A DNA stretch of 36,734 nucleotides from Methanobacteriota archaeon (GCA_009936765.1 JAACDL010000190.1:1-36734); one strand, 5' to 3'; positions 24,959 to 34,323 are shown, counted from the stretch's first letter. A program made the numbers and translations. The notes: generated from the sequence alone by a model not told the origin.

Positions 24959-26683
24959 ATGCCGGTGGATCCTGATACGGTCGATCTCCCGGCCAAACCA
25001 GGGGTATACCTTTTCCGTACATCGAAAGCAAGAGTACTGTACGTTGGAAAAGCAACTGTTCTTTCACAACGAATCCGTTCTTACTTTGCCTCAAACCCCG
25101 ATAGAGCAATGATTCCAGAATTAGTAAACAAAGCGGATGAAATTGAATGTATAGTAACCAACTCTCCACAAGAAGCGTTGATTCTGGAGAGGCAATTAAT
25201 CAGGCAACATAGGCCAAGATACAACTCTATGTTGAAAGATGACAAATCATATCCTTATCTCTCGCTAACCAAAGAAGAATTTCCTAGAATAATGTACACA
25301 CGCTACCCTCCAAATGACTCCTGGAAATGGGGGCCCTTTCCTAATGCGGCTGCTGCAAAACAAGTTGTTCAACTATTGAGAAGGCATTTCGGAATCAGAG
25401 ACTGCAAAGAATTGCTACCACAAGGTTGTCTAGCAATGCATATCGGGCTATGCGCAGGACCGTGTATAACCGCTGGAGATTATTCTCAAAGAGTTGCTAG
25501 CGTAAGGAGAATACTCGACGGAGATGCTACTGATTTGATCGAAGAACTCGCTCTAGAAATGGATACATTTTCAACTAATCAAGAATATGAAAGGGCTGCT
25601 TCAATTAGAGATATGATCAAGGCGGTGAGAACTGTCACAAGTCAGCAAGTGATATCTTCAACCGTATACAGAGACTGTGATGCAATTGGGATTGGTGTCA
25701 AGGGCGAACTTGCGGCAATCGTAGTCATTCATGCAGATGATGGAGCCATCAAAGGTCAGGAAGCTTGGCCGTTAATCCATCGTGGTGATGAAGGTGACTC
25801 AATCTCAAGTTTCGTCGTTGAACACTATTCAAACAGGAGACCTCCTCGACTATTACTGACTCCAATCCCACTAAATGAAACAATAGTTGAATGGCTTGCT
25901 GAACGACGAGGTTCAAATGTCGAAAATAGAACTCCATCACGTGGAGACTTTGTTACCCTAACTAATCTAGCAAGACAAAATGCTGAGATGCAAATTGAAA
26001 GAATGTCAAACAAGGCATCTGGCTCTTTGGAACAGAGAGCTGCAGATGAAGCTGCGAGATTGTTATCTATGGATTCACTTGACCATATCGTTTGTTTCGA
26101 TATGGCGCAACTACTTGGAGATTCAAGAGTCGGAGCAAGTGTCTGTCTTCGCAATGGAAGGCCTGCAAAGAAAGAATACCGCACCTATACGGTGAAAGGG
26201 GATGCTATGGATGACCTCAGAATGATGAGAGAAGTTGTCGAGCGCTGGATAAAGAGAGTTGAAGATTGGCCAGATTTATTGCTCATAGATGGAGGGGAAA
26301 CTCACCTATCCATCATCGCTAAAATGTTGGAAAAGCATGGAGTTAGGGATCGTATGCAACTAGCAAGTCTTGCTAAAAGAGAAGAAACGATTCACAGAGA
26401 AGGACTAGAAGACATTATTCTGGATAGAAGAGGCCGAGTGCTAGTTCATGCTCGTGATGAAGCGCATAGGTTTGTGAATAAATTCCATCGTAAAAGTCGA
26501 GCACAAAGTCGTTTGTCAGACCCTCTTGAAAATGTTAGCGGCCTTGGGGCTAAGAAATTACAATCCCTGATTAGGCATTTTGGCGGAAGACAAGGCATCA
26601 CTCATGCAACTGTGAAAGACCTGAAGACTGTTCCTGGGATTGGCCACTCCTTGGCCAAGAGAATTTATGATTCTCTTCACTAA
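24959..26683 (+). CDS. uvrC: UvrABC excinuclease subunit C
   Basis: 574 aa, near the usual family length of about 600. It makes the two DNA cuts flanking a lesion that UvrA and UvrB have located. Domains in order: GIY-YIG nuclease for the 3' cut (GVY at 15-17, YVGKA at 28-32, E77 in LILERQLI), a UVR motif that binds UvrB (about 195-225, QEYERAASIRDMI), an RNase H-like nuclease for the 5' cut (CFDMAQLLGDS, LLLIDGG, DEAHRF) and tandem helix-hairpin-helix motifs at the C-terminus (VSGLGAKKLQSL, VPGIGHSLAKRI). Key catalytic residues appear intact. Its last 4 bp overlap the convergent 994-aa gene. UvrABC in archaea is regarded as acquired from bacteria. uvrA and uvrB are not in the window. Confidence 0.97.
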   Translation: MPVDPDTVDLPAKPGVYLFRTSKARVLYVGKATVLSQRIRSYFASNPDRAMIPELVNKADEIECIVTNSPQEALILERQLIRQHRPRYNSMLKDDKSYPYLSLTKEEFPRIMYTRYPPNDSWKWGPFPNAAAAKQVVQLLRRHFGIRDCKELLPQGCLAMHIGLCAGPCITAGDYSQRVASVRRILDGDATDLIEELALEMDTFSTNQEYERAASIRDMIKAVRTVTSQQVISSTVYRDCDAIGIGVKGELAAIVVIHADDGAIKGQEAWPLIHRGDEGDSISSFVVEHYSNRRPPRLLLTPIPLNETIVEWLAERRGSNVENRTPSRGDFVTLTNLARQNAEMQIERMSNKASGSLEQRAADEAARLLSMDSLDHIVCFDMAQLLGDSRVGASVCLRNGRPAKKEYRTYTVKGDAMDDLRMMREVVERWIKRVEDWPDLLLIDGGETHLSIIAKMLEKHGVRDRMQLASLAKREETIHREGLEDIILDRRGRVLVHARDEAHRFVNKFHRKSRAQSRLSDPLENVSGLGAKKLQSLIRHFGGRQGITHATVKDLKTVPGIGHSLAKRIYDSLH

Positions 26684-29664
26684 TCCCATTTGTCGCCGTA
26701 CAAATTATCATCATCGTACATGTTAAAATCGCCACTACTTGGAGTAGAAGGGTCATATCCTGTGCTTAGTGAATTGAAATCAGAATCAGAAAGTCCTCCT
26801 TTACCACTTGAAACAATCTTGTTTTCTGTAGCATTAAGTGCCTGGTTCTTTCTTTTCTTCTTCTTCCTTCTAGCTCTAACCCGCCAAATAATCAATGACA
26901 ATAGAATTGTTGGATAAATCCAAATTTGCATAAACACAAACCACCATGATACTTTGACACTGAAGACAAATTCATCACCTGCAGTGAAAGACTCAAGAGA
27001 GATTGTAATCTTCTGTCGCCCATCATCAGTAGTTACTTCTTCCCAGCCGTTTGCCGTTTGGAAGTTTTCTAGGGTGATGCCATCTGGAAGAACGAATGTA
27101 ATTTCTCCACGCAATTCCGACTCGGTTTCTTCATGTTCGATTTCAGTAGATTCTATCTTAAATTCGAAAGGTGCGCCATTATTATCTGCTGTTAATCCAG
27201 AGCCACCCATTTGTAAAAATTGTAATCCAAAATTAGTGAATGCATTGCTGAAAGAATTAGCCATATTGATTATTGGAGAGTAAAATGCGGTTGTGATTCC
27301 GACTGTTGGGTCCCCATTTGTGATTCCACCCCAACCATTTGTAACACCCGCTTCCATAGTAAATTCCGGTATTCTAACAGATAACCTGATTGGAGTTTCA
27401 TCACCCATTGAGGCTCCGATATTTCCTAAGTTTTCTAAGGATGTAATAATCTGAATCCCAGACAAATCTAATTCAGCATTATCATTTTTTGCGCTTATTT
27501 CTTTGGCTTCCCGATGGATGTTTTCGGTTAATTCTTGACCAAGATCATCTATGAAATCTTCAAGGCCACTAGTTGTCAATTCGATTGTAGCATTCTCATC
27601 CCCACCTAAATCCACTTCTTCAAAATGGGGCTCAATCAGTCTGTCAGTGATATCTAGTCCTAAACGAATTAAATCTGAAGGGATTACCTCCATGGTAATT
27701 GTTGTATTTTCAGATTGCATTTTATCTAATACTTTATCTGGAATTTTTACTCTGTATACATCTATAGTTGCTGTGAAAGATGCTGTAACATCAATACTTG
27801 GGCCCCACTCGTTGAAGTCTAAGTCACTGACATCAAAGTCAACATCGAGATCTATACATGACCAATCTGCTCTATCGGCAGAACATATTTCGTTGTCATC
27901 ATCATCCAGAATGGCATGCCTAGGATCGTATGCATTCGGTCCAGACATAGATATTCCAAGTTCGTCCAAACCATTGGTTCTTTCAACCAAAATGATTGAT
28001 GATTCTCCAGTGGCGGCTTGCATCCATACCGGCAAAATCAACTCAAGGGTCAGCTCTGTGGGAGGAAGTTCACTCGGAATCATTTTTTGTAAAAGGTCCT
28101 GCCCGAATTGAGATTCAATACTCAAGCCGGAGTCTAGTAGTTTCTTCAAATCACTTTCCTGAATTACATCCAAAATCCCTGTTGAATCGTTTATTTCCTG
28201 TTTTAGTAAATCGAGAATATGTAATTCAAATGAATTCGATGAAGCCCGAAGGTAAATTGGATTGTTACCGTCCATAGCATTGGGTCCTTCAATACAATAG
28301 TTCACCACCGTACCCGGAGGCAACGTTTCAGGACATCCAGAATGAGTATGATTCAGGCCCCCCGAAGGTTCAGGTATACCAATTGCTATCGAATTTGAAA
28401 CCCATGTTGGACTATTTATTTCGACTGAGCCTACACCTGGCACTGCATCTTCTACTGCATTACCGACTCTATCCATAGGGAAATTATCAGCGAAGTCGTC
28501 TAATTCAATCAAGTCATTGTGATAAGCCAATCGGATACCGTCAGATGTAACCCACGGAACCTTAGCATTTTGAGTTACGTCAACCAAAGAAATACCCCAG
28601 TCATCCATAGTACTCTTATCGATGTGGTTAATTCCTGCAATGATATCTATCCATGCCGAGTTTTCATCCGACATATCTAGAGTGACGTCCAAGGTAATAC
28701 CTGTATCCAAAGGAGTTACTTCTACGCTGCTAGTCTGAGTTGAATTACGATGGCCGATCTCAACACTAACATCTTGAGAGATTCGTTCCCCCAATATTGG
28801 TGCATCCAAATTGTCGATTAACCATTGAGCAGCCAGATATGATGGAGGGCCAGCTCTGATAACTTGAACTCCTCCAGAATCAACACCTTTCACTGTTGCG
28901 AAATCTGGTGGATTAATCACGAATACTGAGGAATGGCCAGGTTCGCTAAACAACTCGAATTCAGATGTTATGTCCGAGCCCATTACTAGCATACCACGGT
29001 ATACTCGATCAAGAGTCAAAGGGTCCACAGTACCAAGGTTGAAGGTCGAAGTTGATAATGAGACAGTTGCTGACACTGTGAAGCATATTGGAGGGTCAAA
29101 TACATTGTTTGAGAGTCCACCCTCAGCTGCAGTATCAGTGTTAGGGTCATCGCTACATGTCGTGGTTATTCCAGAGTTTGAAATTGAATTAACGTAATCT
29201 GTAGAGATTTCATTTACAGTTCCAAAACCATTACCAAGCAACTCCTCAATAGTATCGTTAACCTCTGAAACTAACTTTTCCTTGACGGTAGGAGTGCCTG
29301 CACCAGCGGTTGTTTGATCGAAGTAATTACGAATGAGGTCGGCAGGTGCACCATCTTGTGCACTCATTCCTTCGGCCGCTAATGCTGCATTCATGGCAGC
29401 ACCATCCAGACCTAATGTGGAACGGTTGAACTCATATAATGCCCAAGACATTTCCATCTCAATAGTTGAGGTGTCTACCAAATCGAACTCGTAAACTCCT
29501 TCAATCCAATCTTGTTGGTTTTCAGTACCATCATCTGCTTTATCCCAAGTATCACAGACTCCGCCGTTGATAGTACATGCTTGCATTCCAGTTGCACTAG
29601 CAAGAGGTGCTAGAATTGAAATTGCAAATAAGAAAATTAGAGAAAATGCTAGTCTCGACTTCAT
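26680..29664 (-). CDS. Large secreted protein with C-terminal membrane anchor, unknown function
   Basis: 994 aa from ATG 29664, chosen because the signal peptide MKSRLAFSLIFLFAISILAPLASA begins there and GGGTGGT lies just upstream; the longer frame from 29709 would run into the divergent gene's promoter. Residues 30-900 form a long beta-rich extracellular region without a recognised family, with Cys pairs near the N-terminus (CTINGGVCDTW) and several N-x-S/T sites. A membrane helix lies at about 907-927, followed by the very basic stretch RARRKKKKRK and an acidic Ser/Tyr-rich 50-residue tail. The stop codon interlocks with that of UvrC (4-bp overlap). The basic-then-acidic tail suggests a cytoplasmic partner (inference). 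Confidence 0.83.
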   Translation of the reverse strand: MKSRLAFSLIFLFAISILAPLASATGMQACTINGGVCDTWDKADDGTENQQDWIEGVYEFDLVDTSTIEMEMSWALYEFNRSTLGLDGAAMNAALAAEGMSAQDGAPADLIRNYFDQTTAGAGTPTVKEKLVSEVNDTIEELLGNGFGTVNEISTDYVNSISNSGITTTCSDDPNTDTAAEGGLSNNVFDPPICFTVSATVSLSTSTFNLGTVDPLTLDRVYRGMLVMGSDITSEFELFSEPGHSSVFVINPPDFATVKGVDSGGVQVIRAGPPSYLAAQWLIDNLDAPILGERISQDVSVEIGHRNSTQTSSVEVTPLDTGITLDVTLDMSDENSAWIDIIAGINHIDKSTMDDWGISLVDVTQNAKVPWVTSDGIRLAYHNDLIELDDFADNFPMDRVGNAVEDAVPGVGSVEINSPTWVSNSIAIGIPEPSGGLNHTHSGCPETLPPGTVVNYCIEGPNAMDGNNPIYLRASSNSFELHILDLLKQEINDSTGILDVIQESDLKKLLDSGLSIESQFGQDLLQKMIPSELPPTELTLELILPVWMQAATGESSIILVERTNGLDELGISMSGPNAYDPRHAILDDDDNEICSADRADWSCIDLDVDFDVSDLDFNEWGPSIDVTASFTATIDVYRVKIPDKVLDKMQSENTTITMEVIPSDLIRLGLDITDRLIEPHFEEVDLGGDENATIELTTSGLEDFIDDLGQELTENIHREAKEISAKNDNAELDLSGIQIITSLENLGNIGASMGDETPIRLSVRIPEFTMEAGVTNGWGGITNGDPTVGITTAFYSPIINMANSFSNAFTNFGLQFLQMGGSGLTADNNGAPFEFKIESTEIEHEETESELRGEITFVLPDGITLENFQTANGWEEVTTDDGRQKITISLESFTAGDEFVFSVKVSWWFVFMQIWIYPTILLSLIIWRVRARRKKKKRKNQALNATENKIVSSGKGGLSDSDFNSLSTGYDPSTPSSGDFNMYDDDNLYGDKWD

Positions 29665-29689
29665 GCTACCACCCATTCCTACACTGGGA

Positions 29690-29699
29690 CATTTAACAT
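29690..29699. promoter_or_regulatory. Shared TATA-like element between the 994-aa and TYW2 genes
   Basis: CATTTAACAT is centred about 30 bp from ATG 29664 (minus) and 29 bp from GTG 29723 (plus) in a 58-bp spacer. The geometry matches the divergent glycosyltransferase promoter at 13389-13404. Confidence 0.45.
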
Positions 29700-29722
29700 G
29701 GTTTGCCAACCTGCAGTCAATT

Positions 29723-30697
29723 GTGACCCTCTCTTACGCATACTTGTGTGGTCGAGATGTGGCCTCAGATGAGTACCAACGTCTGAAGGATGAAGGAAAA
29801 ATAAATTCTAATTTGAAGCCGATGCCTTACAAAGAAATGATAGCAATACCTGTTTTGGATGGTGAGTTAAAGTTGAAATTTGATTGTGTTGAAAGGCACA
29901 ATCCCCATGAGAGACTAGAGCTGATTTTGGATGAGCCTCCTCGCAGATGGGAAAAACTGGGAGACATGGTCATATTCCAGAATGGAACAGATACTACAGA
30001 TTGGCCCTTAGAGAAAGTTGCTATTGCCCTTGGTGCTAAACGTATAGCGATTCAGGGAGAAATAGACTCTGGAATAAGAAGGAAGTCTCAGTTAGAACTG
30101 ATCTATGGTGAAGACGGATGGGTAGTGCATAGAGAGAATTTTGTTGAATATGAATTCGATGCCACGGCCGTCATGTTCTCATCTGGGAATGTCACAGAGA
30201 GAAGAAGAATGGGTGAGTTACAAACTGAAGGAGAAATAATTGTCGATGCTTACTGCGGTATTGGCTACTACACATTGCAATTCCTAACTCGCGGTAAGGC
30301 AGAGCATGTTCATGCTTGTGAGATAAATCCAGACAGCATTTTGGCACTAAGTAAAGGTTTACAGAGAAATTTTGTCTCAGACAAATGCACGATATATGAA
30401 GGAGATAATCGTGATACTATGAAGCAATTATCTGGAATTGCAGACAGAGTAATCCTTGGGCTAATCCCTTCATCGATGAAAACATGGGGATTAGCGATTA
30501 ACTGTCTGAAACAAGAGGGTGGAGTAATTCACGTACACATGAATGTTCATGAAGATGAGATTGAAGAATGGGCTGAAAAAACAACTGAATGGTTTTCCAC
30601 TGTAAGTGGTAAAGTTGCTACACGTATTCATTTAGAAGACGTCAAACAATATTGCCCACGCATCAGACATATTGTTCTAGATTTGAAAATTAGTTAA
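29723..30697 (+). CDS. taw2: tRNA-Phe wybutosine synthesis aminocarboxypropyltransferase, TYW2/Taw2 type
   Basis: 324 aa from GTG 29723; the open frame reaches back to 29567, but that part lies inside the divergent gene and has no conserved sequence. It belongs to the Trm5/TYW2 class I SAM-binding family. Motifs: FSSGNVTERRRMGEL (about 152-166), SAM loop VDAYCGIGYYT (174-184), ACEINPDS, and GDNRD. The decisive segment is LGLIPSSMKTW, where Trm5 methyltransferases have an NLP motif and TYW2 has LGLIPSS; TYW2 transfers the aminocarboxypropyl group of SAM to 4-demethylwyosine at position 37 of tRNA-Phe. Trm5 activity is the alternative but fits less well. No other wybutosine gene is nearby. Its stop overlaps that of the convergent cyclophilin gene by 4 bp. 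Confidence 0.86.
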   Translation: MTLSYAYLCGRDVASDEYQRLKDEGKINSNLKPMPYKEMIAIPVLDGELKLKFDCVERHNPHERLELILDEPPRRWEKLGDMVIFQNGTDTTDWPLEKVAIALGAKRIAIQGEIDSGIRRKSQLELIYGEDGWVVHRENFVEYEFDATAVMFSSGNVTERRRMGELQTEGEIIVDAYCGIGYYTLQFLTRGKAEHVHACEINPDSILALSKGLQRNFVSDKCTIYEGDNRDTMKQLSGIADRVILGLIPSSMKTWGLAINCLKQEGGVIHVHMNVHEDEIEEWAEKTTEWFSTVSGKVATRIHLEDVKQYCPRIRHIVLDLKIS

Positions 30698-31620
30698 TCT
30701 TCCGGGCCCAGAAGAATTGCATCTGGCTCTTCTTCTCTACTACCTACGAAAATCACGTAACTAGCAATGCAAACCCCGATTATAACCATTGAGATTGTTA
30801 CTTTCCCTGCTGTTGTTGAAAAGAAAGATTGCGTTTCAACAACTTCAGAATCCGCATCTCCAGGAATCACTCCAATCATTTCAACATTCGAAATATGTAC
30901 TTCCCAAATAGGCCTTCCTGCAGAAGAAGCAGGGTTTACTACAATCTCTTCTCCAGTTGGGTCATCTGATGTTGGCACCGTTGCAATTGCTCTTACATGG
31001 CTCATTCCATTTCTTACAATTCCAAATGTGACATATCCTTCATCCTCCCTGTTTTCAGGGTCTAATTGATGTGCTTCTGTTTCGGCGATATACCACTGGG
31101 AGTCTGCACTATCGGGGTCTTGCCCGCGTGCCATACCAATAGCGCCATCTACATGAGACAATTTCTCATGGTGCTCCATGTCCAAATTTTCTCCTGTTCC
31201 TCCACTGCCGCATTGTGCACTTGTAGCCGGATAAACTGCAACTGTTTTGCAAGTAGGGTCTCCTGCTTGAGCTACGAAATCATCAATCACTCTGTGGAAG
31301 AAAATACCATTATAGATATCAGCCTCAACATTCTTGATCATATTTGTTGTAGTTTCAGGAGCCCATTCTTCGAATAATTCAATCACGATTTCACCTTGTA
31401 CTGATGCACCAAGGTGGCTAGGTTTGTATTCGACTTCGATTACCAATACTGCATCGCCTGCTCGAGGCTCATCCATAGGCGAACCTTCTAATTCTGGTCC
31501 ATCAATCCAACCCGACATATCGACTTCGAATTCTCTCCAGTCTCCATCTCCGGTCTCATAATTTGCACCAGCAATTGGACTCAGAACGAGCACGCTTAGC
31601 AGAATTGCAATGGCTCGCAT
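30694..31620 (-). CDS. Secreted, membrane-anchored cyclophilin-type peptidyl-prolyl isomerase
   Basis: 308 aa from ATG 31620, where GGAGTG at 31625-31630 gives a Shine-Dalgarno site; the frame opens 4 codons earlier. A signal peptide (about 1-19), a roughly 40-residue linker, the cyclophilin domain (about 58-250) and a C-terminal membrane helix (about 272-292) follow one another. The active-site run FFHRVIDDFVAQAGD contains R110, F115 and Q118, equivalent to CypA R55, F60 and Q63; GAIGMARG and DSQWYIA match the MAN/SQFFI region, and YVTFGIV matches the VFG strand. A Cys-containing insert (CKTVAVY...QCGSGGTG) follows the QAGD motif. It would speed proline isomerisation in proteins outside the membrane, fitting the many secreted proteins nearby. 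It follows the small membrane-protein gene by 31 bp. Confidence 0.92.
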   Translation of the reverse strand: MRAIAILLSVLVLSPIAGANYETGDGDWREFEVDMSGWIDGPELEGSPMDEPRAGDAVLVIEVEYKPSHLGASVQGEIVIELFEEWAPETTTNMIKNVEADIYNGIFFHRVIDDFVAQAGDPTCKTVAVYPATSAQCGSGGTGENLDMEHHEKLSHVDGAIGMARGQDPDSADSQWYIAETEAHQLDPENREDEGYVTFGIVRNGMSHVRAIATVPTSDDPTGEEIVVNPASSAGRPIWEVHISNVEMIGVIPGDADSEVVETQSFFSTTAGKVTISMVIIGVCIASYVIFVGSREEEPDAILLGPED

Positions 31621-31651
31621 GTAACACTCCAATCATTCAAACATCATGAAA

Positions 31652-32038
31652 TCATTCTTGACGTGCTTTTCTTGCATGGATGAAAGATTGTACACAGAAA
31701 TAGGTGTATGCTGAGCCTGTTAATAGTAGCATTAGCATCGAACCTGATGCGTAATTACTCCCGTCAGACATGACCATGAAAAAGCGAGTCCCCCCTAATG
31801 CGCACAATAATCCAAAAGTTGCAGCAATATGCATCCACAACTTCCTTTTCTCAGGAATCTTTGCAGCAAGAATACCAGACAAAAGAAGAGGTATTCCTAA
31901 CAAGGACGGGAAGAAAGATGTTATCGAGTCAGAATCGGAAACTACTGATATTACGATTCCCCAAATAATCAGAAAGCCGCCATATCCAGAAGTTATAGTC
32001 GGAATTGTCTGGCCTGCCACTGTATACTGCTCGCTCAT
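31652..32038 (-). CDS. Small four-helix membrane protein, unknown
   Basis: 128 aa with about four hydrophobic segments (about 18-35, 42-60, 68-88, 96-117) and short loops, ending in the basic HARKARQE. No conserved motif was recognised. It is 31 bp upstream of the secreted cyclophilin gene on the same strand, so the two probably share a transcript. The ATG at 32038 has no Shine-Dalgarno site; an AT-rich stretch about 30 bp upstream (near 32068) could be its TATA element. Confidence 0.7.
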   Translation of the reverse strand: MSEQYTVAGQTIPTITSGYGGFLIIWGIVISVVSDSDSITSFFPSLLGIPLLLSGILAAKIPEKRKLWMHIAATFGLLCALGGTRFFMVMSDGSNYASGSMLMLLLTGSAYTYFCVQSFIHARKARQE

Positions 32039-32125
32039 GATTGGCGCTAAGTTAGCAACTCTTTGATGATTTGTGTCATGAACGGCTCTAGAGAAGGCTG
32101 ATGAGTGAGATTCTCATCGTCTCTC

Positions 32126-33979
32126 ATGATGGAAGACGAAGTATTCGATGCAGAAATCATCCCAACCGGGGATGGTGGAGCACTCAATATCACCTTCGCT
32201 GCAACAATTGCAGTGTCTATCGTGTTTCTTATTTTGGGGACAAGTTTCGGAGAAGTTGTTCTAGAAAATGATAATTCTGAACAGTCATATGAGTGGTGGC
32301 AAACCCCACTACAAGACCGCCATAACATGGATTTAGACCTAACACAAATGCGATCAGTATTACCTGTAAATGGTACCTATGATATTCTAACATACACAGA
32401 ACATTTTGTCTCTGTCGAATTGCCTGCTTCTGAAGAGGATGCAGGTTTCCCTGAGGAAGATGTTATGCATGTTGCTTTGTGGTTGCCAGATGTGCCTGAA
32501 GGACAAGAAGTGCCTGTAATCATGACAATTCACCCGTACTATGACTTCGGCGGTGAAGGAATGCCAGGAGTTGGTGAAGACTCCAATCCGAACACAGTTC
32601 CCGATGGAGGTATTGGTGCTTGGGTATACGATAATTTCATCTCTCACGGATATGCACTCGCACAAGCTTCAACTTTTGGAACTGGCAAATCTACTCACTG
32701 TCAAGATGTCAAAGGCTTAGGTGAGCAAACCGGAATACAAGCAGTAGTTGATTGGCTTGGTGAACAAGAGTGGTCTAACGGTAATGTTGGACTAATGGGC
32801 AAATCATATGCGGGTACAACCAACTGGGAAGCCGCACAGAATCCTTCAGAACACCTGAAGACAATTGTTCCAATTTCGGGCTCAATTGGGGTACAAGAAA
32901 TGTTCTATCGAAACGGTTCTAGTGAGTTTAGAGCCCTAGGTTATGATGCAGCATATCAGGCTGCAACTAGTGATCTCACAACTGATGAGTTGAGAGTTTG
33001 CCAAGATGATTTAACAGGTCCACTAAATCCGTTTACCACCCAACTATGGGCTCAATATGGCGGGGCTGAGTGGAATGACTACTGGGATGAAAGAAGGCAT
33101 TTACCCGATGTATTAGAGAATTACAAAGGGAGCGTATACCTAGTTTGGGGAATGCAAGATTGGAATGTAGACCCATACCATGCATTCCCGACATATCAGT
33201 TGTTGAGAGATGCAGGTATTCCGGCTAGAGGAATTATGGGCCAATGGGCTCACAATTATCCAGACCAACCTGACCGCCATGGAGAATTAACATCAGGATA
33301 TGGAGCGGAAGCATATCCACAAATGAGCAGAATGGATTGGGCAGTAGACCTATTTGCATGGTTCGAATACTGGCTCAAGGATAACGGTCCAATGCCTGAT
33401 TTGCATGTTCAAATGCAGCGTAATGATGGTAAGTGGCACGTAGAAGATACTTGGCCACCAGAGGATTTCGAATGGGAGACTATACCATTGGACCAGACAA
33501 CTGCAACAGGTAATACTGTTAGTGCAACATCTGAAATGACAATTACAATACCAGCATCTGATGAAGATAGATTCATCTCAGGTCTACCGACTCTTCACCT
33601 TTCAGTAACAACAGGATTGTGCGATGGAGGGCAGGTTTTTGCAACCATGTATGACTCAACCTCCGGTCTTCGAATAGGTCATGGCACAATGGATGTCAGA
33701 TACAGAGATGGTGGCCATGAAGCGAAAATTGTTACTCCTTTCACCGACTACCTAATGCTAATGGAATTCAATCCAATAGACGCCCTCATACCTGCAGGAA
33801 ATGAGATTTCGATAGTACTTACAGAAAGTGGAGAAGACTACCTTCCTAGTGCTTGTACAGCAATAGGGATGGGAATTAACGCAGACTCATCTTCAACATT
33901 GAGTTTACCTTTAATCGAGAGAAGTGAAAATGCACCTGAATGGTTCGAGGTCCCTAATTGGTGGGATGTTGAAGAATGA
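32126..33979 (+). CDS. Membrane-anchored Xaa-Pro dipeptidyl-peptidase / CocE-like S15 hydrolase
   Basis: 617 aa from ATG 32126; GTG 32105 and ATG 32129 are alternatives. One signal-anchor helix (about 21-41) places the enzyme outside the cell. The alpha/beta-hydrolase domain shows GKSYAGTT with nucleophile Ser227 (family motif GxSYxG), Asp345 in GMQDWNV and His376 in QWAHNYP, a complete S15 triad. The C-terminal about 180 residues form the beta-sandwich of the PepX_C type. Known members remove Xaa-Pro dipeptides or hydrolyse acyl esters; here peptide scavenging at the surface is likely, but the substrate is not proven. The helix and the acidic DAE-containing N-terminus resemble those of the sialidase-like protein at 10327-12057. 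The response-regulator gene starts within its stop codon (ATGA). Confidence 0.9.
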   Translation: MMEDEVFDAEIIPTGDGGALNITFAATIAVSIVFLILGTSFGEVVLENDNSEQSYEWWQTPLQDRHNMDLDLTQMRSVLPVNGTYDILTYTEHFVSVELPASEEDAGFPEEDVMHVALWLPDVPEGQEVPVIMTIHPYYDFGGEGMPGVGEDSNPNTVPDGGIGAWVYDNFISHGYALAQASTFGTGKSTHCQDVKGLGEQTGIQAVVDWLGEQEWSNGNVGLMGKSYAGTTNWEAAQNPSEHLKTIVPISGSIGVQEMFYRNGSSEFRALGYDAAYQAATSDLTTDELRVCQDDLTGPLNPFTTQLWAQYGGAEWNDYWDERRHLPDVLENYKGSVYLVWGMQDWNVDPYHAFPTYQLLRDAGIPARGIMGQWAHNYPDQPDRHGELTSGYGAEAYPQMSRMDWAVDLFAWFEYWLKDNGPMPDLHVQMQRNDGKWHVEDTWPPEDFEWETIPLDQTTATGNTVSATSEMTITIPASDEDRFISGLPTLHLSVTTGLCDGGQVFATMYDSTSGLRIGHGTMDVRYRDGGHEAKIVTPFTDYLMLMEFNPIDALIPAGNEISIVLTESGEDYLPSACTAIGMGINADSSSTLSLPLIERSENAPEWFEVPNWWDVEE

Positions 33980-34323
33980 AGGTTCTAGCCTTCGAGGATT
34001 CTGTTGACATTGAAGCGCTTCTCATAAGTGGCGGCGTCAACATGGCAAATGTTGAATTTAAACAGTATTGGGATTCACAGGATTGTTTAGAACGCATCTC
34101 AAAGTATTCACCAGACATACTGTTACTCGACCACTATATGCCTCCAATCAAAGGATTGGATGTGTTGAGAAAGTTGCTTGCATCTGAGATTGATAGGCCA
34201 GTTACAATAATCGCAATGAGTTCAGCAAGCATGGCAAATAATGCAATGCTGAAAATTGGAGCTGACATTGGGATTGTCAAATTTGAACTAGCGACACTAG
34301 ATGTTTGGAATACTCACTCGTGA
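33976..34323 (+). CDS. Stand-alone response-regulator receiver (CheY-like) domain
   Basis: 115 aa and a single REC domain: acidic pair E7/D8, phospho-acceptor Asp52 in LLLDHYMPP, Ser82/83 in AMSSAS and Lys102 in VKFE, which together make a complete phosphorylation site. There is no output domain. The usual K-P dipeptide after the last strand is K-F here, and the domain is slightly short at its C-terminus. Its ATG overlaps the S15 peptidase stop (ATGA), so the two are co-translated, an unusual pairing with no kinase in the window. It would pass a phosphate or binding signal from a distant histidine kinase. It ends 10 bp inside the convergent acidic-protein gene. Confidence 0.87.
   Translation: MKVLAFEDSVDIEALLISGGVNMANVEFKQYWDSQDCLERISKYSPDILLLDHYMPPIKGLDVLRKLLASEIDRPVTIIAMSSASMANNAMLKIGADIGIVKFELATLDVWNTHS

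Noticed and set aside
29567..29722. Extended N-terminus of the TYW2 gene
   Set aside because: It overlaps the signal-peptide region of the divergent gene and shows no conserved sequence; GTG 29723 fits the promoter.
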